A DNA stretch of 64,000 bases from Cyclobacteriaceae bacterium (GCA_028281285.1 JANQKF010000034.1:124001-188000), one strand, 5' to 3'. Numbered from the stretch's first letter, positions 15,626 through 25,436 are shown. Translations and numbers: made by a program. The notes: generated by a model from the sequence alone, not told the origin.

Positions 15626-17701
15626 CTAATTAAAACCATAACGTACCTGGAATTTGATTTCAGTACGTTGATCACCATCTATCGTCTCCAATCCCGTGCC
15701 AATCTGATCTCGGTCGTAAAATGTGGTTCTGGCAATTCTGGCCCAGACGTCCATCTTTCGGTTTAGTTTATAGCTGACCAGGAAGTAATTTCTGATACCA
15801 CGTCCACTGTATGCAGGTATTGAAAAAGCATAGAGTACATCGCGCTCATAGGCATATTGTCTGTTTTCATTTCCTTCTGTGTCGAAAAAAGCAATTCGTG
15901 AGCTAATAGACCAATTACCAATTGTATAGTTCGCATCTTGAATAAAGGCCACTCCGTCTGTGGTTCGGGTATCGATTGTGTAGTTGCTCCATTGAACTCT
16001 CGATTTGAGCCTTAATCCGGGTGCTGCGTTAAAGTCCACATTGGCTATGATTTGATTTTTCTTGCCAGGGATAATGATGACTTGACTAAGGTCCTGTCCT
16101 GGATGATTGACTTCTTTAATTTCACGTCTGAATTGTCCATAAATGCGGACCCCTCGACCTGGATTATAATTTAATCTAATCAGATAGTCGTTACCATTGG
16201 ATGGGTTATTCACCCTGAATTTTAACCAGGGAAATCGGAAGGAATCGTAATATGCTGTAAGAAAGAATTTTCTATCGAAAGTGTACTTGATTCCCCAATA
16301 GACTCCTTTCTCATTGATGTTCCGGCTGCTTTCGCTGAATGCCGTTCCTCGAAATGAATGGAAGTCCCTATCGAAATGTCGAAATATCAGCGCGAATTCA
16401 AATCTTGATGTCAGGTCTTTGGTGAAACCAACTATTCCTCCCACACCTCCGCTTTTGGAAATTGCCGTCTCACCGAAAAAACTAAAACCTCTCCAACTGT
16501 AGTTTGAATATAATCCTACGTTGATATTGTTGGTTCCGGAGAATTCGAATCGATTGTATGGTTCATCGCTTCGTAGAATTGGCACATCAAAACGATTAAT
16601 CAAAAAGGTACCGCCCAAATTAAACAACGGGCTTGGTCTGAATTCTACATTTAACCCAGCCACCTTTTCATTTATGCTTCTTTTATTTTCTATTTCCGTG
16701 GGTGTTCGGTGCAATCCTGAGGTTTGAATGGATGAGAATACCTCTTCAAATCCATTTTCGCCTTGTCCCGTTCTGATATTGGCGTCTTGATTCAAGCTAC
16801 TGAGAAAACCGGTGAGTGAAAGTTTGTCATCCACTTTGTAAGTGCCTGCAACGCCCCTAAGAAAGCCCGATTCTAGCACCGAAGTATACGGTCTTATACC
16901 TAACGAGACGCGCTGAACAGTATTGATCGTTTCAGCACCCTTCCCCACATTAAAACCAGCACCCAACAAAAGCCCCTGGCCTAATTGCAGTTGATAGTCT
17001 CCCACGATCACTCTACGGAACTTGCCCTGGTTCTCCAACATTGCATGAGCTGACCAATAATCCATTCCGTACCGTTTAGTTTCAGGATCCCAAATTATAG
17101 CCTCTCCTGGGTCTTTTTCAGTCGTAAATCCGAAACTAAAATCTCCCGGCCTGGATACTCTATATCTCAGGTAAATTTTGTCAGGAGACCCGGTGTATCG
17201 AGTATCATCTGGATCGGATGGAGGAGTATAACCTCTCTTCTCCTCAAGCGTCCGTTCGAATCTGGTGATTAAATGGTTATTCGTTTCAGTAAGAATCCGT
17301 TCTAAAAGCGGGCGGTCATCACTATTAAAATCTTCGGAATTGATCGTAATAAAGGGAATCAACTTTTGAATGGTTTGAAAGTCAAAGCCATCAATTACTT
17401 GAAGCTCGAATAGGGTGACCAGTTTTCCTTTTTCTTCAATGTAAGTTCGAAGGTTTTGAATTTGTTGTTCAGAAAGAACATAGGTGTTTCTAAGTTCATC
17501 TGGAGTTGCATTGTTTATGTTCAGCGGGTTTTGATAAAGTAATAGGAGGGATTCGTAAAGATCTTCATAATTGATATTCAACTCTTGAAGATTGAAAAAG
17601 TCTTCTATTAATAACTCAAGGTCAAATTTATCATCAGATTGTGCAAAAATTGTAAGAGGAAAGACAAGGGTTAGGGCCAGTATTTGAGAGAGTTTTCTCA
17701 T
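15626..17701 (-). CDS. Helix-hairpin-helix domain outer-membrane protein
   Basis: A 691-residue exported protein (signal MRKLSQILALTLVFPLTIFA). Residues about 55-125 carry ComEA-like helix-hairpin-helix units (NPLNINNATPDELRN, then ELQVIDGFDFQTIQKL). The remaining 500 or so residues are beta-rich with many aromatic-ended strands (for example RYRVSRPGDFSFGFTTE and IKFQVRYGFN), indicating an outer-membrane barrel. This combination is widespread in Bacteroidetes and unassigned. It is the last gene of the lgt, BamA-like, PorV-like series on the minus strand; its start is 7 bases from the previous stop. A role in DNA binding or uptake at the outer membrane is possible from the HhH region but unproven. 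Confidence 0.78.
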   Translation of the reverse strand: MRKLSQILALTLVFPLTIFAQSDDKFDLELLIEDFFNLQELNINYEDLYESLLLLYQNPLNINNATPDELRNTYVLSEQQIQNLRTYIEEKGKLVTLFELQVIDGFDFQTIQKLIPFITINSEDFNSDDRPLLERILTETNNHLITRFERTLEEKRGYTPPSDPDDTRYTGSPDKIYLRYRVSRPGDFSFGFTTEKDPGEAIIWDPETKRYGMDYWSAHAMLENQGKFRRVIVGDYQLQLGQGLLLGAGFNVGKGAETINTVQRVSLGIRPYTSVLESGFLRGVAGTYKVDDKLSLTGFLSSLNQDANIRTGQGENGFEEVFSSIQTSGLHRTPTEIENKRSINEKVAGLNVEFRPSPLFNLGGTFLINRFDVPILRSDEPYNRFEFSGTNNINVGLYSNYSWRGFSFFGETAISKSGGVGGIVGFTKDLTSRFEFALIFRHFDRDFHSFRGTAFSESSRNINEKGVYWGIKYTFDRKFFLTAYYDSFRFPWLKFRVNNPSNGNDYLIRLNYNPGRGVRIYGQFRREIKEVNHPGQDLSQVIIIPGKKNQIIANVDFNAAPGLRLKSRVQWSNYTIDTRTTDGVAFIQDANYTIGNWSISSRIAFFDTEGNENRQYAYERDVLYAFSIPAYSGRGIRNYFLVSYKLNRKMDVWARIARTTFYDRDQIGTGLETIDGDQRTEIKFQVRYGFN

Positions 17702-17708
17702 CGCCTAA

Positions 17709-18527
17709 CTACTTTTGAGGAAATGTATAAATCAAACCAAGGTTGTGATTGTTACCCAAAAATCGATCAATTCTGATCCCGTAGTCAATCATAAATTGAT
17801 TGAGAAGGATACCCACCCCGAAAGAGTGCGTATCATTTTGGGTGGAAAAACCGGTTCTCACCTGGACTTTTTCGATCACCTGATACTGTAATCCGAACTT
17901 AAGATCAGTGTCCAAATCAACATCTTTTTCTCCTTCCATAAACACCACCAGATCAGTACTCAGTTGATAGCTGGCGCCTAGTTTTATGATGGTAGGAATT
18001 CGCTCATTCGCTTCATCTGAAATGGCTGCTTGGGTGAAGTTGGATATTAATGCTCCAAACGTCAGCTCCGGAGTCAATTGTGCTATACCTCCCATATCTG
18101 CAATGAATACCGCTTTTCGACCAAACCCCTCAATATTGTATTGGAGGTAATTTGCTCTTACTCCTAGTCCAATTATTCCTACTTTCTTGCTAATCATTCC
18201 GCTTAGCATCTGGCTGTTGAATAAGTCATCTCCAAATCGATATACAGATATCCCGGATGTTCCATATTGTGTGGGAAGAACTATTCCAGCGGAAACCGTA
18301 TTAAATGGAGAGAAATCAAAGATGGTGCGATAAGCAAAGAGCCCCGAGGTCCTTTCATGATCTGTAATGCCAGCCGGGTTATTAAAAATGGACCAACTAT
18401 CATTTTGGGTAACCGATATGCTGCCCATCCCTAATGCTCTTGGTCCGACTGGCGGGGTGCTGGCCAGCTGTCCATAGCTATTTAGACTGATCATAATAAG
18501 CAAGGACCAAATGACAGTTAGCCGCAT
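17709..18527 (-). CDS. PorV/PorQ-like outer-membrane protein
   Basis: A 272-residue barrel protein with a signal peptide (MRLTVIWSLLIMISLNSYG) followed by PVGPRALGMGSISVTQNDSW and IFNNPAGIT, the N-terminal pattern of the PorV/PorQ and FadL-related families in which an NPAG loop plugs the barrel. PorV proteins work with type IX secretion; PorQ proteins are related. The protein is shorter than PorV, so the exact subfamily is uncertain. It lies between a BamA-like protein and a HhH barrel on one strand, with short gaps suggesting co-transcription. Confidence 0.72.
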   Translation of the reverse strand: MRLTVIWSLLIMISLNSYGQLASTPPVGPRALGMGSISVTQNDSWSIFNNPAGITDHERTSGLFAYRTIFDFSPFNTVSAGIVLPTQYGTSGISVYRFGDDLFNSQMLSGMISKKVGIIGLGVRANYLQYNIEGFGRKAVFIADMGGIAQLTPELTFGALISNFTQAAISDEANERIPTIIKLGASYQLSTDLVVFMEGEKDVDLDTDLKFGLQYQVIEKVQVRTGFSTQNDTHSFGVGILLNQFMIDYGIRIDRFLGNNHNLGLIYTFPQK

Positions 18528-18579
18528 GAATTGAATTTATGAAAATCCATAGAATATTGAGCGTATGAAATATAAAATG

Positions 18580-19983
18580 CTAAAGGGCTGATCTGAAATT
18601 GATAAAAAACCCACCCTGACCATCTTCATTTACCGAATACTCAAATCTCACCACGAAGTCATAATAGGTTTGGACATCGAGCCCTATTCCAATTCCTGAA
18701 AGAAGTTGCTGGTTCAGGAAATTACCATTGATGTGGGGGAGGGGTTGACCTACATAACCTAGATCTACAAATGCCTTGAGATAAAACGCGAATGGCATGG
18801 TTCTGAACTGTTCAATAAAACTGTTTTTATAAAGTTGCTTTACACCGGAAAAGAATTTCCATTTAAAGGAAGATCTGTTGGCAGCCATAAACCTTCCCTC
18901 GACAACATTCCGTTCATAACCCCTAATGAAATCAGGTCTGTAACCAAATCCCGATCGATTCAGATAAGGGACATCTTCGTTGAAATTATACTGTATGGTC
19001 ATCCTATTGCCCAAGTAGAAATTTTTGCCAAGATCAAAGTATTGACCGTAAGAGGCCCTTATGGTCAGCATGTCCAGGTCATCAAATAAGCCCAGACCAT
19101 ACTTGTTCACTTCAAGTCGATAGAGCTTGCCTGATAGTGGATAGGCGAAGTAATCCCTCTTATCCCAGGAGTATATATAGCTAGCTCGGACATATTGCTG
19201 CTGGTTTTTACCATCAAGAAGATAGCTTGGATTCAGCGTTCTGACCGTATCTGCTATTGTCGTTCGGGAATAAGCAATATTGAGACTATGCCTGCTAAAA
19301 AAGGACGGACGGAAGGTTAATGCACTGCTTGTGAAAAAGGTCTTCCTGATGAAATTGTCTTGTTCCACAAATCGCAACCTATGGTCAATGGTGTTATAGG
19401 CTATCGTTTTGTTGTTATTGAAGCCTGTCGAGACCAATAATCCAAGTGTTTGCTTTTTGTTGATGTAGGGGATTTGATATTGTAGCTGGTAGCGATTCGT
19501 AAACCCGAATTGAGCAATTGCCGCCAGTCGGTCATTTCTACCCGTTAGGTTAAAATGATAGAGTTGTAGTCCGTAGTTGACCCTGGAAAAATCGGCTCCC
19601 TGATTTCTTATCCATTCGGTGAAATTTCGATCAGCAATTCTGAAAATCGGTGCCGGAAAAATATACCAACGTTCTTGTAGCCGTATAAGTACGTCAACCT
19701 CTGTGTTCGAAATTGTAAGTGGTATGATATCGACAATAACAAAAAGTCTGGTATTGACCAGCTTTTGCTTATCCAGTTCAATGACTTCTAATAATTCCTT
19801 TTTGGAGATTTGCTGGCCTTCCTGAAAGTCAAGCTCGCGTTGTATGATTTCTAACTTGGTCTTTTTCTGACCGGTTATATAGATCTTTCCGATTGTGACG
19901 ACCGTATCCGAAGACGTGTTTTGAGCCCTCAGGTTGAAAGCAAAAAGTAGTAATAGTACACATACGACTCCCCTCAAATCCAC
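18580..19983 (-). CDS. BamA/TamA-like outer-membrane protein with one POTRA domain
   Basis: A 467-residue protein of the surface-antigen/Omp85 type. After a signal peptide comes one POTRA-like domain (about residues 28-105: IGKIYITGQKKTKLEIIQREL, then LFVIVDIIPL). The rest is a beta-barrel ending in an aromatic strand (GGFFINFRSAL) with a YRPDFIRGYERN segment similar to the (V/I)RGY loop of Omp85 proteins. A single POTRA separates it from housekeeping BamA, which usually has five. The start appears to be GTG at 19983, 8 bases after the lgt stop; there is no suitable ATG. It could insert or export a specific cargo, perhaps one of the adjacent barrels. Confidence 0.78.
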   Translation of the reverse strand: MDLRGVVCVLLLLFAFNLRAQNTSSDTVVTIGKIYITGQKKTKLEIIQRELDFQEGQQISKKELLEVIELDKQKLVNTRLFVIVDIIPLTISNTEVDVLIRLQERWYIFPAPIFRIADRNFTEWIRNQGADFSRVNYGLQLYHFNLTGRNDRLAAIAQFGFTNRYQLQYQIPYINKKQTLGLLVSTGFNNNKTIAYNTIDHRLRFVEQDNFIRKTFFTSSALTFRPSFFSRHSLNIAYSRTTIADTVRTLNPSYLLDGKNQQQYVRASYIYSWDKRDYFAYPLSGKLYRLEVNKYGLGLFDDLDMLTIRASYGQYFDLGKNFYLGNRMTIQYNFNEDVPYLNRSGFGYRPDFIRGYERNVVEGRFMAANRSSFKWKFFSGVKQLYKNSFIEQFRTMPFAFYLKAFVDLGYVGQPLPHINGNFLNQQLLSGIGIGLDVQTYYDFVVRFEYSVNEDGQGGFFINFRSAL

Positions 19984-19991
19984 AACTGTAT

Positions 19992-21131
19992 TTAAGTGCT
20001 TTTGCTCTTTTTATGAATAAGATAGGTTCGGATGACGATACCTACACCCAGCAAAACGAGAGGGATACTCAATAATTGTCCCATGTTGTAGGTCATGTTC
20101 TCCTCAAACTGAACTTGAGGTTCTTTGAAATATTCATGAAACCAACGTAACCCAAAGATCCATATCAGAAAGAAGCCCAGGAATAACCCTTCAGGTGTCT
20201 TTTCTTTATACTTATTCCACACGAATAAAAGGATAATAAAAAGGAGTATACAGGTAGCGGTTTCATAAAGTTGAGCGGGGTGCCTGGCAATTCCGAAGGT
20301 CTGTACGGTAGCCACCCATTTACGATTCTCGTTGGCCAATTCGTACTGAATTTCTCCTGGTTGGTGCGAATAATGCTCTCTGATTTGTGGGCTTCGCGAA
20401 AGCGTTGAATGTATATTTTGGGTGATCAGACTACGGGCCTCCTGTTCAGGCATAGTCGGATTGGCAAAGGTAATTTTCAAATCTACCGGAACCAGACCAG
20501 AAGCCGGCCTGTCTGCTCGGTCACCCTTTGAGGCCTCAACACGTTCAATTCCGAAATTCCCCTCCTCAAGGACTACTTCCGCTACTCTTCCGAAAACAAC
20601 TCCGTAGTCTGAATCCGTAGGCTTTCCTATAATCTCAGAGTTAACAAAGTTTCCAAATCGTATGAACGCACCTGTAATGGCTATAACGATCACGATACGA
20701 TCTACGATCCATAGGTAACTTTGGCCCTCACGCCTCTGTTTTATGAACTTTAATTTTGGAGGCAAAGGCCATATTCGTGCTTCCACAACATAGTTACGGT
20801 ACAGGTACAAAGCGGGTAAAATGCTTAGAACAGCTCCGTGACTTGCTAGTCCACCTTCCCAGGTACGGAAAAACATTAGCGGATCTGCAAAGAAGCGCTG
20901 TGGTTCATAGAAAAGAAGGTGGCCCAGCCTGGCACCAATGATAGTTGCCAAAACCATGTAAACAGTTAACGTGTCAACGTTTTCTACTTTTTTCCCTTCG
21001 GCCTTAAAGAAATGAGTAACGAACTGATAGCTAATGATGAATCCCAGGGCAAAAAGTACACTGTACCAAACTGGTGGTTGGATACCCCTAATGATCTCTT
21101 TCATAGGGTCCCAAACTATATATAGGAGCAT
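19992..21131 (-). CDS. lgt: Prolipoprotein diacylglyceryl transferase with large insertion
   Basis: A 379-residue inner-membrane enzyme that attaches diacylglycerol from phosphatidylglycerol to the lipobox Cys of prolipoproteins. It has the canonical signatures: EGGLASHG (His98), IRFGNFVNSEIIG with Arg158, Asn161 and Glu166, and HPAQLYE (284-290). Between these last two sits an insertion of roughly 95 residues (about 185-280) that is hydrophilic and beta-rich and should face the periplasm. E. coli Lgt is about 290 residues, so the insertion accounts for the extra length. An ATG at 21104 is an alternative start. This is the probable housekeeping Lgt, in contrast to the copy at 2939-3721. Confidence 0.93.
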   Translation of the reverse strand: MLLYIVWDPMKEIIRGIQPPVWYSVLFALGFIISYQFVTHFFKAEGKKVENVDTLTVYMVLATIIGARLGHLLFYEPQRFFADPLMFFRTWEGGLASHGAVLSILPALYLYRNYVVEARIWPLPPKLKFIKQRREGQSYLWIVDRIVIVIAITGAFIRFGNFVNSEIIGKPTDSDYGVVFGRVAEVVLEEGNFGIERVEASKGDRADRPASGLVPVDLKITFANPTMPEQEARSLITQNIHSTLSRSPQIREHYSHQPGEIQYELANENRKWVATVQTFGIARHPAQLYETATCILLFIILLFVWNKYKEKTPEGLFLGFFLIWIFGLRWFHEYFKEPQVQFEENMTYNMGQLLSIPLVLLGVGIVIRTYLIHKKSKST

Positions 21132-21152
21132 AGATTAATCTTCAGATTTCGA

Positions 21153-21181
21153 CAAATATAAACGAATTCATACAATAGAAA
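21153..21181 (-). promoter_or_regulatory. Predicted promoter for lgt operon
   Basis: On the minus strand TATATTTG (21153-21160) fits TAnnTTTG, and TTTC lies 17 bases upstream of it (21178-21181) as a weak -33 element. It is 22 bp upstream of the lgt ATG. Confidence 0.5.
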
Positions 21182-21266
21182 TTGGCTGAAATCAAATGAA
21201 TTCTGATACAAACGACTAAATAAGAACAAATAGACCTTTATTGACAGATATTCGTGATTGGAGACA

Positions 21267-23108
21267 TCAAAGTTCCTTCAATTCCTCTTCAAAACCCTTG
21301 CTGAGAATGGGGAATCTGCACCAGGTCCTTGGATCAACATTAAACTCATCCAGGTGAAATGCCGGTGCCAGTCGCTCACGTTTCCATTGATTACGGCTCC
21401 AGAGTCGAAAGAATTTCTTGATGTGGTCTTTAAGTAGTGAGGGAGACTCCAGATTTCTGGTGGTCAAGGCTTCAAAGACTTCTTTAGGTGACTTATGATC
21501 TCTAATGGCCAACTTTTCAATCTCAACCATTATTGAATAGGGCATAAGGTCTGCCTCATCAGTTTGTTCCTGCTCCCCAGGTCTTAACTCCGCTGTAGGT
21601 TTGAGTTGATTAATCTTGTATAGGCCATGGTAACCCAATTTGCTTTCAGCATAGTGCAACCACTTAATGATAAAGTCTTTGTCTACACTGGAAATTGGAG
21701 CTAGACTGCCGCTTGTATCTCCATCCATAGTCGCGTACCCTAAATCTCCTTCACTTCTATTCGAGGTGGTTAATAGAACGGCATTCTTAAGGTTGGCCAG
21801 CATCCAGATGATTGGACTTCTGCTTCTTGCCTGAATATTCTGAAGTGTGATATCGTGCTGATCCCAATTCAAATTGATGCCCAAGACCTGTTCTATTGTC
21901 TGGGTATAACCTGCTATTTCACTATCAACATTCCATTGATAGAATGTAGCTCCTAGGGAATCAGCTAGTGACTTGGCCGCATTCAATGTAGTATCAGAAG
22001 AATTGACTGTGGCCTGATAGGCCGTTGAGAGAAGTTTTCCGACAACTTCTTTTTCTGATTTACCAGTAAGGTCTTTCCTGTTAATTCGATCGAGAAACTC
22101 CGTTTCCCCTAGTTGCCCGAGACCCCGTCTCACCATTTCAGCAACCAGTATTGCACAGGTGCCTGAATCAGCACCACCACTTAGGGACAATACAAAACCA
22201 TTACTTCCACTTTTTCTGAGATAGTCGTACAATCCCAGTGCTGCAGCTTTAGGAAATTCCTCTTCTTTAGAATCCGGAATAGCGACCATCTCTGGTTTCG
22301 GAGTTGAAGTTTGTGTGGGGTCGATATCCGTGAATCTTATTTGAAAGTGTTCGAAAGACAAAAGGTCATTTCTTAAGAGCAGGTCACCGTCTTTGGCTAC
22401 CAAAATTTCTCCATCATAGATCATCCTACCTGCTTCGTTACCGAGTAGGTTGGTAAACACATAAGTACATTCGAAAGCCTTAGATGCATTGACCACCAAT
22501 TCGATTCGATCGTGGGTTTTGAGCATTGCGAAATGACTAGCACTAGGGTTCAGGATAAGGTTGACTCCTTTTTCATAGAGCCGACATGCTGGACGGTCAT
22601 TGCCGCGCCAGGCGTCCTCACAAATCTCAAACCCAATTTTCCATTCCTCAAAATCAAAGGTCAAATCACCGATAGGATAGTAGGAGCCATCAATCTCGAT
22701 TTCAGATACTTCACCAATGGGCCAAGGGTTAAACCATCTTGGTTCATAATGGACTCCATCCAGTGCCATATACTGTTTGGCATATACCCCGAGAATTTGT
22801 CGATCGTGGACGACTACTGCACAATTGTATAGTCGGTTTTCGTGATAGAGAGGAAGTGTCAACGTGGTAAAAATGCCTTTCGTTTCTTCCACCAATTCCG
22901 GGATAAAGGATTTGGCCTTTTTGGGTAACCACTCACTCAAAAACAAGTCTTCACAGCCATATCCGGTAATTGCAAGTTCCGGAAAGCAAAGTATATCCAT
23001 ATTTTCCGAACGAGCCTTGGCAATGGCGTTTTTGATGTTGGAAACATTATGATTCCAATCTAAAGGGGTTTGATTTAATGTTGATCCACCAATTCTGTAC
23101 ATCGCCAT
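21267..23108 (-). CDS. nadE: Glutamine-dependent NAD+ synthetase
   Basis: A protein of about 613 residues catalysing the last step of NAD synthesis, amidation of nicotinic acid adenine dinucleotide. The N-terminal glutaminase (nitrilase fold) shows the Glu44-Lys111-Cys163 triad in FPELAITGYG, YAKQYMALDG and GFEICEDAW. The C-terminal synthetase has the PP-loop LSLSGGADSG near residue 310, and SNRSEGDLGYATMDGDTSGSLAPI. I start at ATG 23108, one base after the rnc stop, rather than an upstream GTG that would overlap rnc. It is the last gene of an acpP-fabF-rnc-nadE run. Confidence 0.95.
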   Translation of the reverse strand: MAMYRIGGSTLNQTPLDWNHNVSNIKNAIAKARSENMDILCFPELAITGYGCEDLFLSEWLPKKAKSFIPELVEETKGIFTTLTLPLYHENRLYNCAVVVHDRQILGVYAKQYMALDGVHYEPRWFNPWPIGEVSEIEIDGSYYPIGDLTFDFEEWKIGFEICEDAWRGNDRPACRLYEKGVNLILNPSASHFAMLKTHDRIELVVNASKAFECTYVFTNLLGNEAGRMIYDGEILVAKDGDLLLRNDLLSFEHFQIRFTDIDPTQTSTPKPEMVAIPDSKEEEFPKAAALGLYDYLRKSGSNGFVLSLSGGADSGTCAILVAEMVRRGLGQLGETEFLDRINRKDLTGKSEKEVVGKLLSTAYQATVNSSDTTLNAAKSLADSLGATFYQWNVDSEIAGYTQTIEQVLGINLNWDQHDITLQNIQARSRSPIIWMLANLKNAVLLTTSNRSEGDLGYATMDGDTSGSLAPISSVDKDFIIKWLHYAESKLGYHGLYKINQLKPTAELRPGEQEQTDEADLMPYSIMVEIEKLAIRDHKSPKEVFEALTTRNLESPSLLKDHIKKFFRLWSRNQWKRERLAPAFHLDEFNVDPRTWCRFPILSKGFEEELKEL

Positions 23109-23109
23109 A

Positions 23110-23853
23110 TTATTCAATTGCCAGTTTTTCACAAGCTAACCGAGAGGCATCTTGCTCTGCCTTCTTTTTGCTTAAACCATGTCCTTTGGAAATTGGTTCG
23201 TCATCAATAGTGACCTGAATTACAAATTCCTTGAAGTGTCCCTTGTCGATGGTTTCCATGTGGTCAAAACCAATGGACTTAGAGTTCTTCTGGGTCCACT
23301 CGATTAATTTGCTCTTGTAGTTCTTTGTTGTGGCGATTATTTCTTCAATATCGTAATGTGGCATTAACAGTTTTTTCACAACAAAGCGCTCACAGTACTT
23401 AAACCCACGATCAATATATACTGCCCCTATTAATGCTTCTAATGCATTGCCATAGAGTGACTTGTGGGAATTAGGTGTTTTACGCTTAACATCAAATTTG
23501 ACGATTTGGCCAATTCCAATCTTTCGCGCTACATGGTTCAATGATTCCCTACTAACTATTCTCGATCTGACTTCGGTGAGAAAGCCTTCGTCTTTGAATG
23601 GATACTTTTTGAATAGATAGTCAGCCACTACCATACCCAGAACGGCATCGCCAAGGTATTCGAGTCGTTCGTTAGATTCCCTGAAGCCTTGCTTTACTCT
23701 TTTTGCTACACTGCTGTGTTGTGTGGCAACTTTGTAGGGGTGTAAATTAAAAGGCTTATCTCCGACCATCATTTTGATCGCGGAGATAAGCTTTTTATCC
23801 GATTCAGAATATATTTTGAACAGTGAGCTGATTCGTTTGATAATCAGCCGCAC
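23110..23853 (-). CDS. rnc: Ribonuclease III
   Basis: A 247-residue double-strand-specific endoribonuclease used in rRNA and mRNA processing. The signature NERLEYLGDAVLG is at residues 61-73, and the second acidic cluster is in YGNALEALIGAVYIDRG. The dsRNA-binding domain occupies about 175-247 (SKLIEWTQKN to KKKAEQDASRLACEKL). The start is GTG at 23853, two bases after the fabF stop; internal ATG codons would cut into the first helix. It follows fabF as in most Bacteroidetes. Confidence 0.96.
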   Translation of the reverse strand: MRLIIKRISSLFKIYSESDKKLISAIKMMVGDKPFNLHPYKVATQHSSVAKRVKQGFRESNERLEYLGDAVLGMVVADYLFKKYPFKDEGFLTEVRSRIVSRESLNHVARKIGIGQIVKFDVKRKTPNSHKSLYGNALEALIGAVYIDRGFKYCERFVVKKLLMPHYDIEEIIATTKNYKSKLIEWTQKNSKSIGFDHMETIDKGHFKEFVIQVTIDDEPISKGHGLSKKKAEQDASRLACEKLAIE

Positions 23854-23855
23854 AG

Positions 23856-25106
23856 TTAATCTAATTTTCTAAAGATTACTGAAGTATTGTGCCCACCAAA
23901 ACCGAACGTATTGCTGAGGGCAACATTTATTTCCCGAGCTTGAGCCTTGTTGAAAGTAAAATTCAATCGAGGGTCAAATTGCTCATCATCCGTGAAGTGA
24001 TTGATCGTAGGAGGGACCAATTGATTTTCTATGGCCTTCACACAGGCTATTGCTTCAATGGCTCCAGCCGCACCCAATAAGTGACCAGTCATTGACTTCG
24101 TTGAGCTTATGTTGAGCTTATAGGCATGTTCACCAAAAACCCTTTCAATGGCCATGGCTTCACTTACATCTCCCAAAGGAGTAGAAGTTCCATGAACATT
24201 AATATAATCAACCTCTTCAGGAGTAATTCCGGCATCATCGAGTGCGTTAATCATGACGCTATACGCTCCTAGCCCTTCCGGATGCGGAGCAGTTATGTGA
24301 TGAGCATCAGCAGACATTCCTCCTCCAATTAACTCAGCGTAAATCTTGGCACCTCGAGCCTTGGCATGTTCGTACTCTTCGAGTATAAGAGCTCCGGAAC
24401 CCTCTCCTAAAACAAACCCATTTCGATCCTTGTCGAATGGCCTTGATGCGGTTTCCGGGTGATCATTACTTTCTGAGAGTGCTTTCATGGCATTGAATCC
24501 ACCAATACCGGCTTCTGTCACAGCTGCTTCAGAACCTCCGGTGATAATAATATCTGCCTTACCCAATTTGATGTAGGTCATAGCATCAATCATGGCATTC
24601 GTGGCCGAAGCACAAGCAGATACGGTTACGAAATTAGGGCCGTTGAATCCATATTTGATAGAGATTAAGCCAGCTGAGATATCCGCGATCATCTTCGGAA
24701 TAAAAAAGGGATTGAAACGTGGTGTTCCATCTCCTCCAGCAAAACCTACTACCTCATCTTGGAATGTTTTCAAACCTCCAATTCCCGAACCCCAAATGAC
24801 GCCTGCTCTCTTTGTATCAATCTTTTCAAGATCAAACCCAGCATCTTCCATAGCTTGACCACTAGACACCATTGCGTATTGGGTAAACAAATCCATTTTT
24901 CTTACTTCTTTTCGATCGAAGTAATCTTGAGGATTATAGTTTTTTACCTCGCATGCGAATCTGGTTTTGAACTTCTCAGCGTCAAAGCGGGTGATTGGTC
25001 CAGCTCCACTCACTCCATTTGATAGTCCATTCCAATAAGAATCTATATCATTTCCAAGTGGGGTGAGCGCGCCTAAACCTGTAACTACAACTCTTTTTAG
25101 TTGCAT
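23856..25106 (-). CDS. fabF: Beta-ketoacyl-ACP synthase II
   Basis: A 416-residue condensing enzyme of fatty acid synthesis. The catalytic Cys165 is in TVSACASATNAM; the two active His residues are in NVHGTSTPLGD and SMTGHLLGAAGA. Full family length, ATG start at 25106. It is 36 bases downstream of acpP, its acyl carrier substrate, and is followed directly by rnc. Confidence 0.97.
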   Translation of the reverse strand: MQLKRVVVTGLGALTPLGNDIDSYWNGLSNGVSGAGPITRFDAEKFKTRFACEVKNYNPQDYFDRKEVRKMDLFTQYAMVSSGQAMEDAGFDLEKIDTKRAGVIWGSGIGGLKTFQDEVVGFAGGDGTPRFNPFFIPKMIADISAGLISIKYGFNGPNFVTVSACASATNAMIDAMTYIKLGKADIIITGGSEAAVTEAGIGGFNAMKALSESNDHPETASRPFDKDRNGFVLGEGSGALILEEYEHAKARGAKIYAELIGGGMSADAHHITAPHPEGLGAYSVMINALDDAGITPEEVDYINVHGTSTPLGDVSEAMAIERVFGEHAYKLNISSTKSMTGHLLGAAGAIEAIACVKAIENQLVPPTINHFTDDEQFDPRLNFTFNKAQAREINVALSNTFGFGGHNTSVIFRKLD

Positions 25107-25142
25107 AAAGTAGTGATAAGTAAAGTCGCTCTATAGTTTAAA

Positions 25143-25376
25143 TTAAGCGTTTGCTTCTAGATAAGAAACGGCCTCGCCTACTGTACCGATGTTCTCAGCT
25201 TGGTCGTCTGGAATAGAAATGTTGAATTCCTTTTCGAATTCCATGATCAATTCCACAGTATCAAGAGAATCAGCTCCTAAATCATTAGTGAAGCTAGCCT
25301 CTGGCGTAACTTCAGAATCTTCCACTCCTAATTTGTCAATTATGATACTCTTAACTTTTTGTGCGATTTCAGACAT
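25143..25376 (-). CDS. acpP: Acyl carrier protein
   Basis: A 77-residue acidic carrier protein; the phosphopantetheine attachment site is Ser37 in [13 protein letters not shown]. First gene of the acpP-fabF-rnc-nadE run, with a well-formed promoter 30 bases upstream. Confidence 0.98.
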   Translation of the reverse strand: MSEIAQKVKSIIIDKLGVEDSEVTPEASFTNDLGADSLDTVELIMEFEKEFNISIPDDQAENIGTVGEAVSYLEANA

Positions 25377-25405
25377 TTCCGATAAAATTTAGTTAAAACT
25401 CAGTG

Positions 25406-25436
25406 CAAAGAAATGCAATTTAACTATAATGTCAAA
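25406..25436 (-). promoter_or_regulatory. Predicted housekeeping promoter for acpP
   Basis: On the minus strand TTTG (25433-25436) is followed after exactly 19 bases by TTTCTTTG (25406-25413), then GCAC. This matches the Bacteroidetes -33/-7 pattern with one mismatch in the -7 box, and lies 30 bp upstream of the acpP ATG. Confidence 0.62.
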
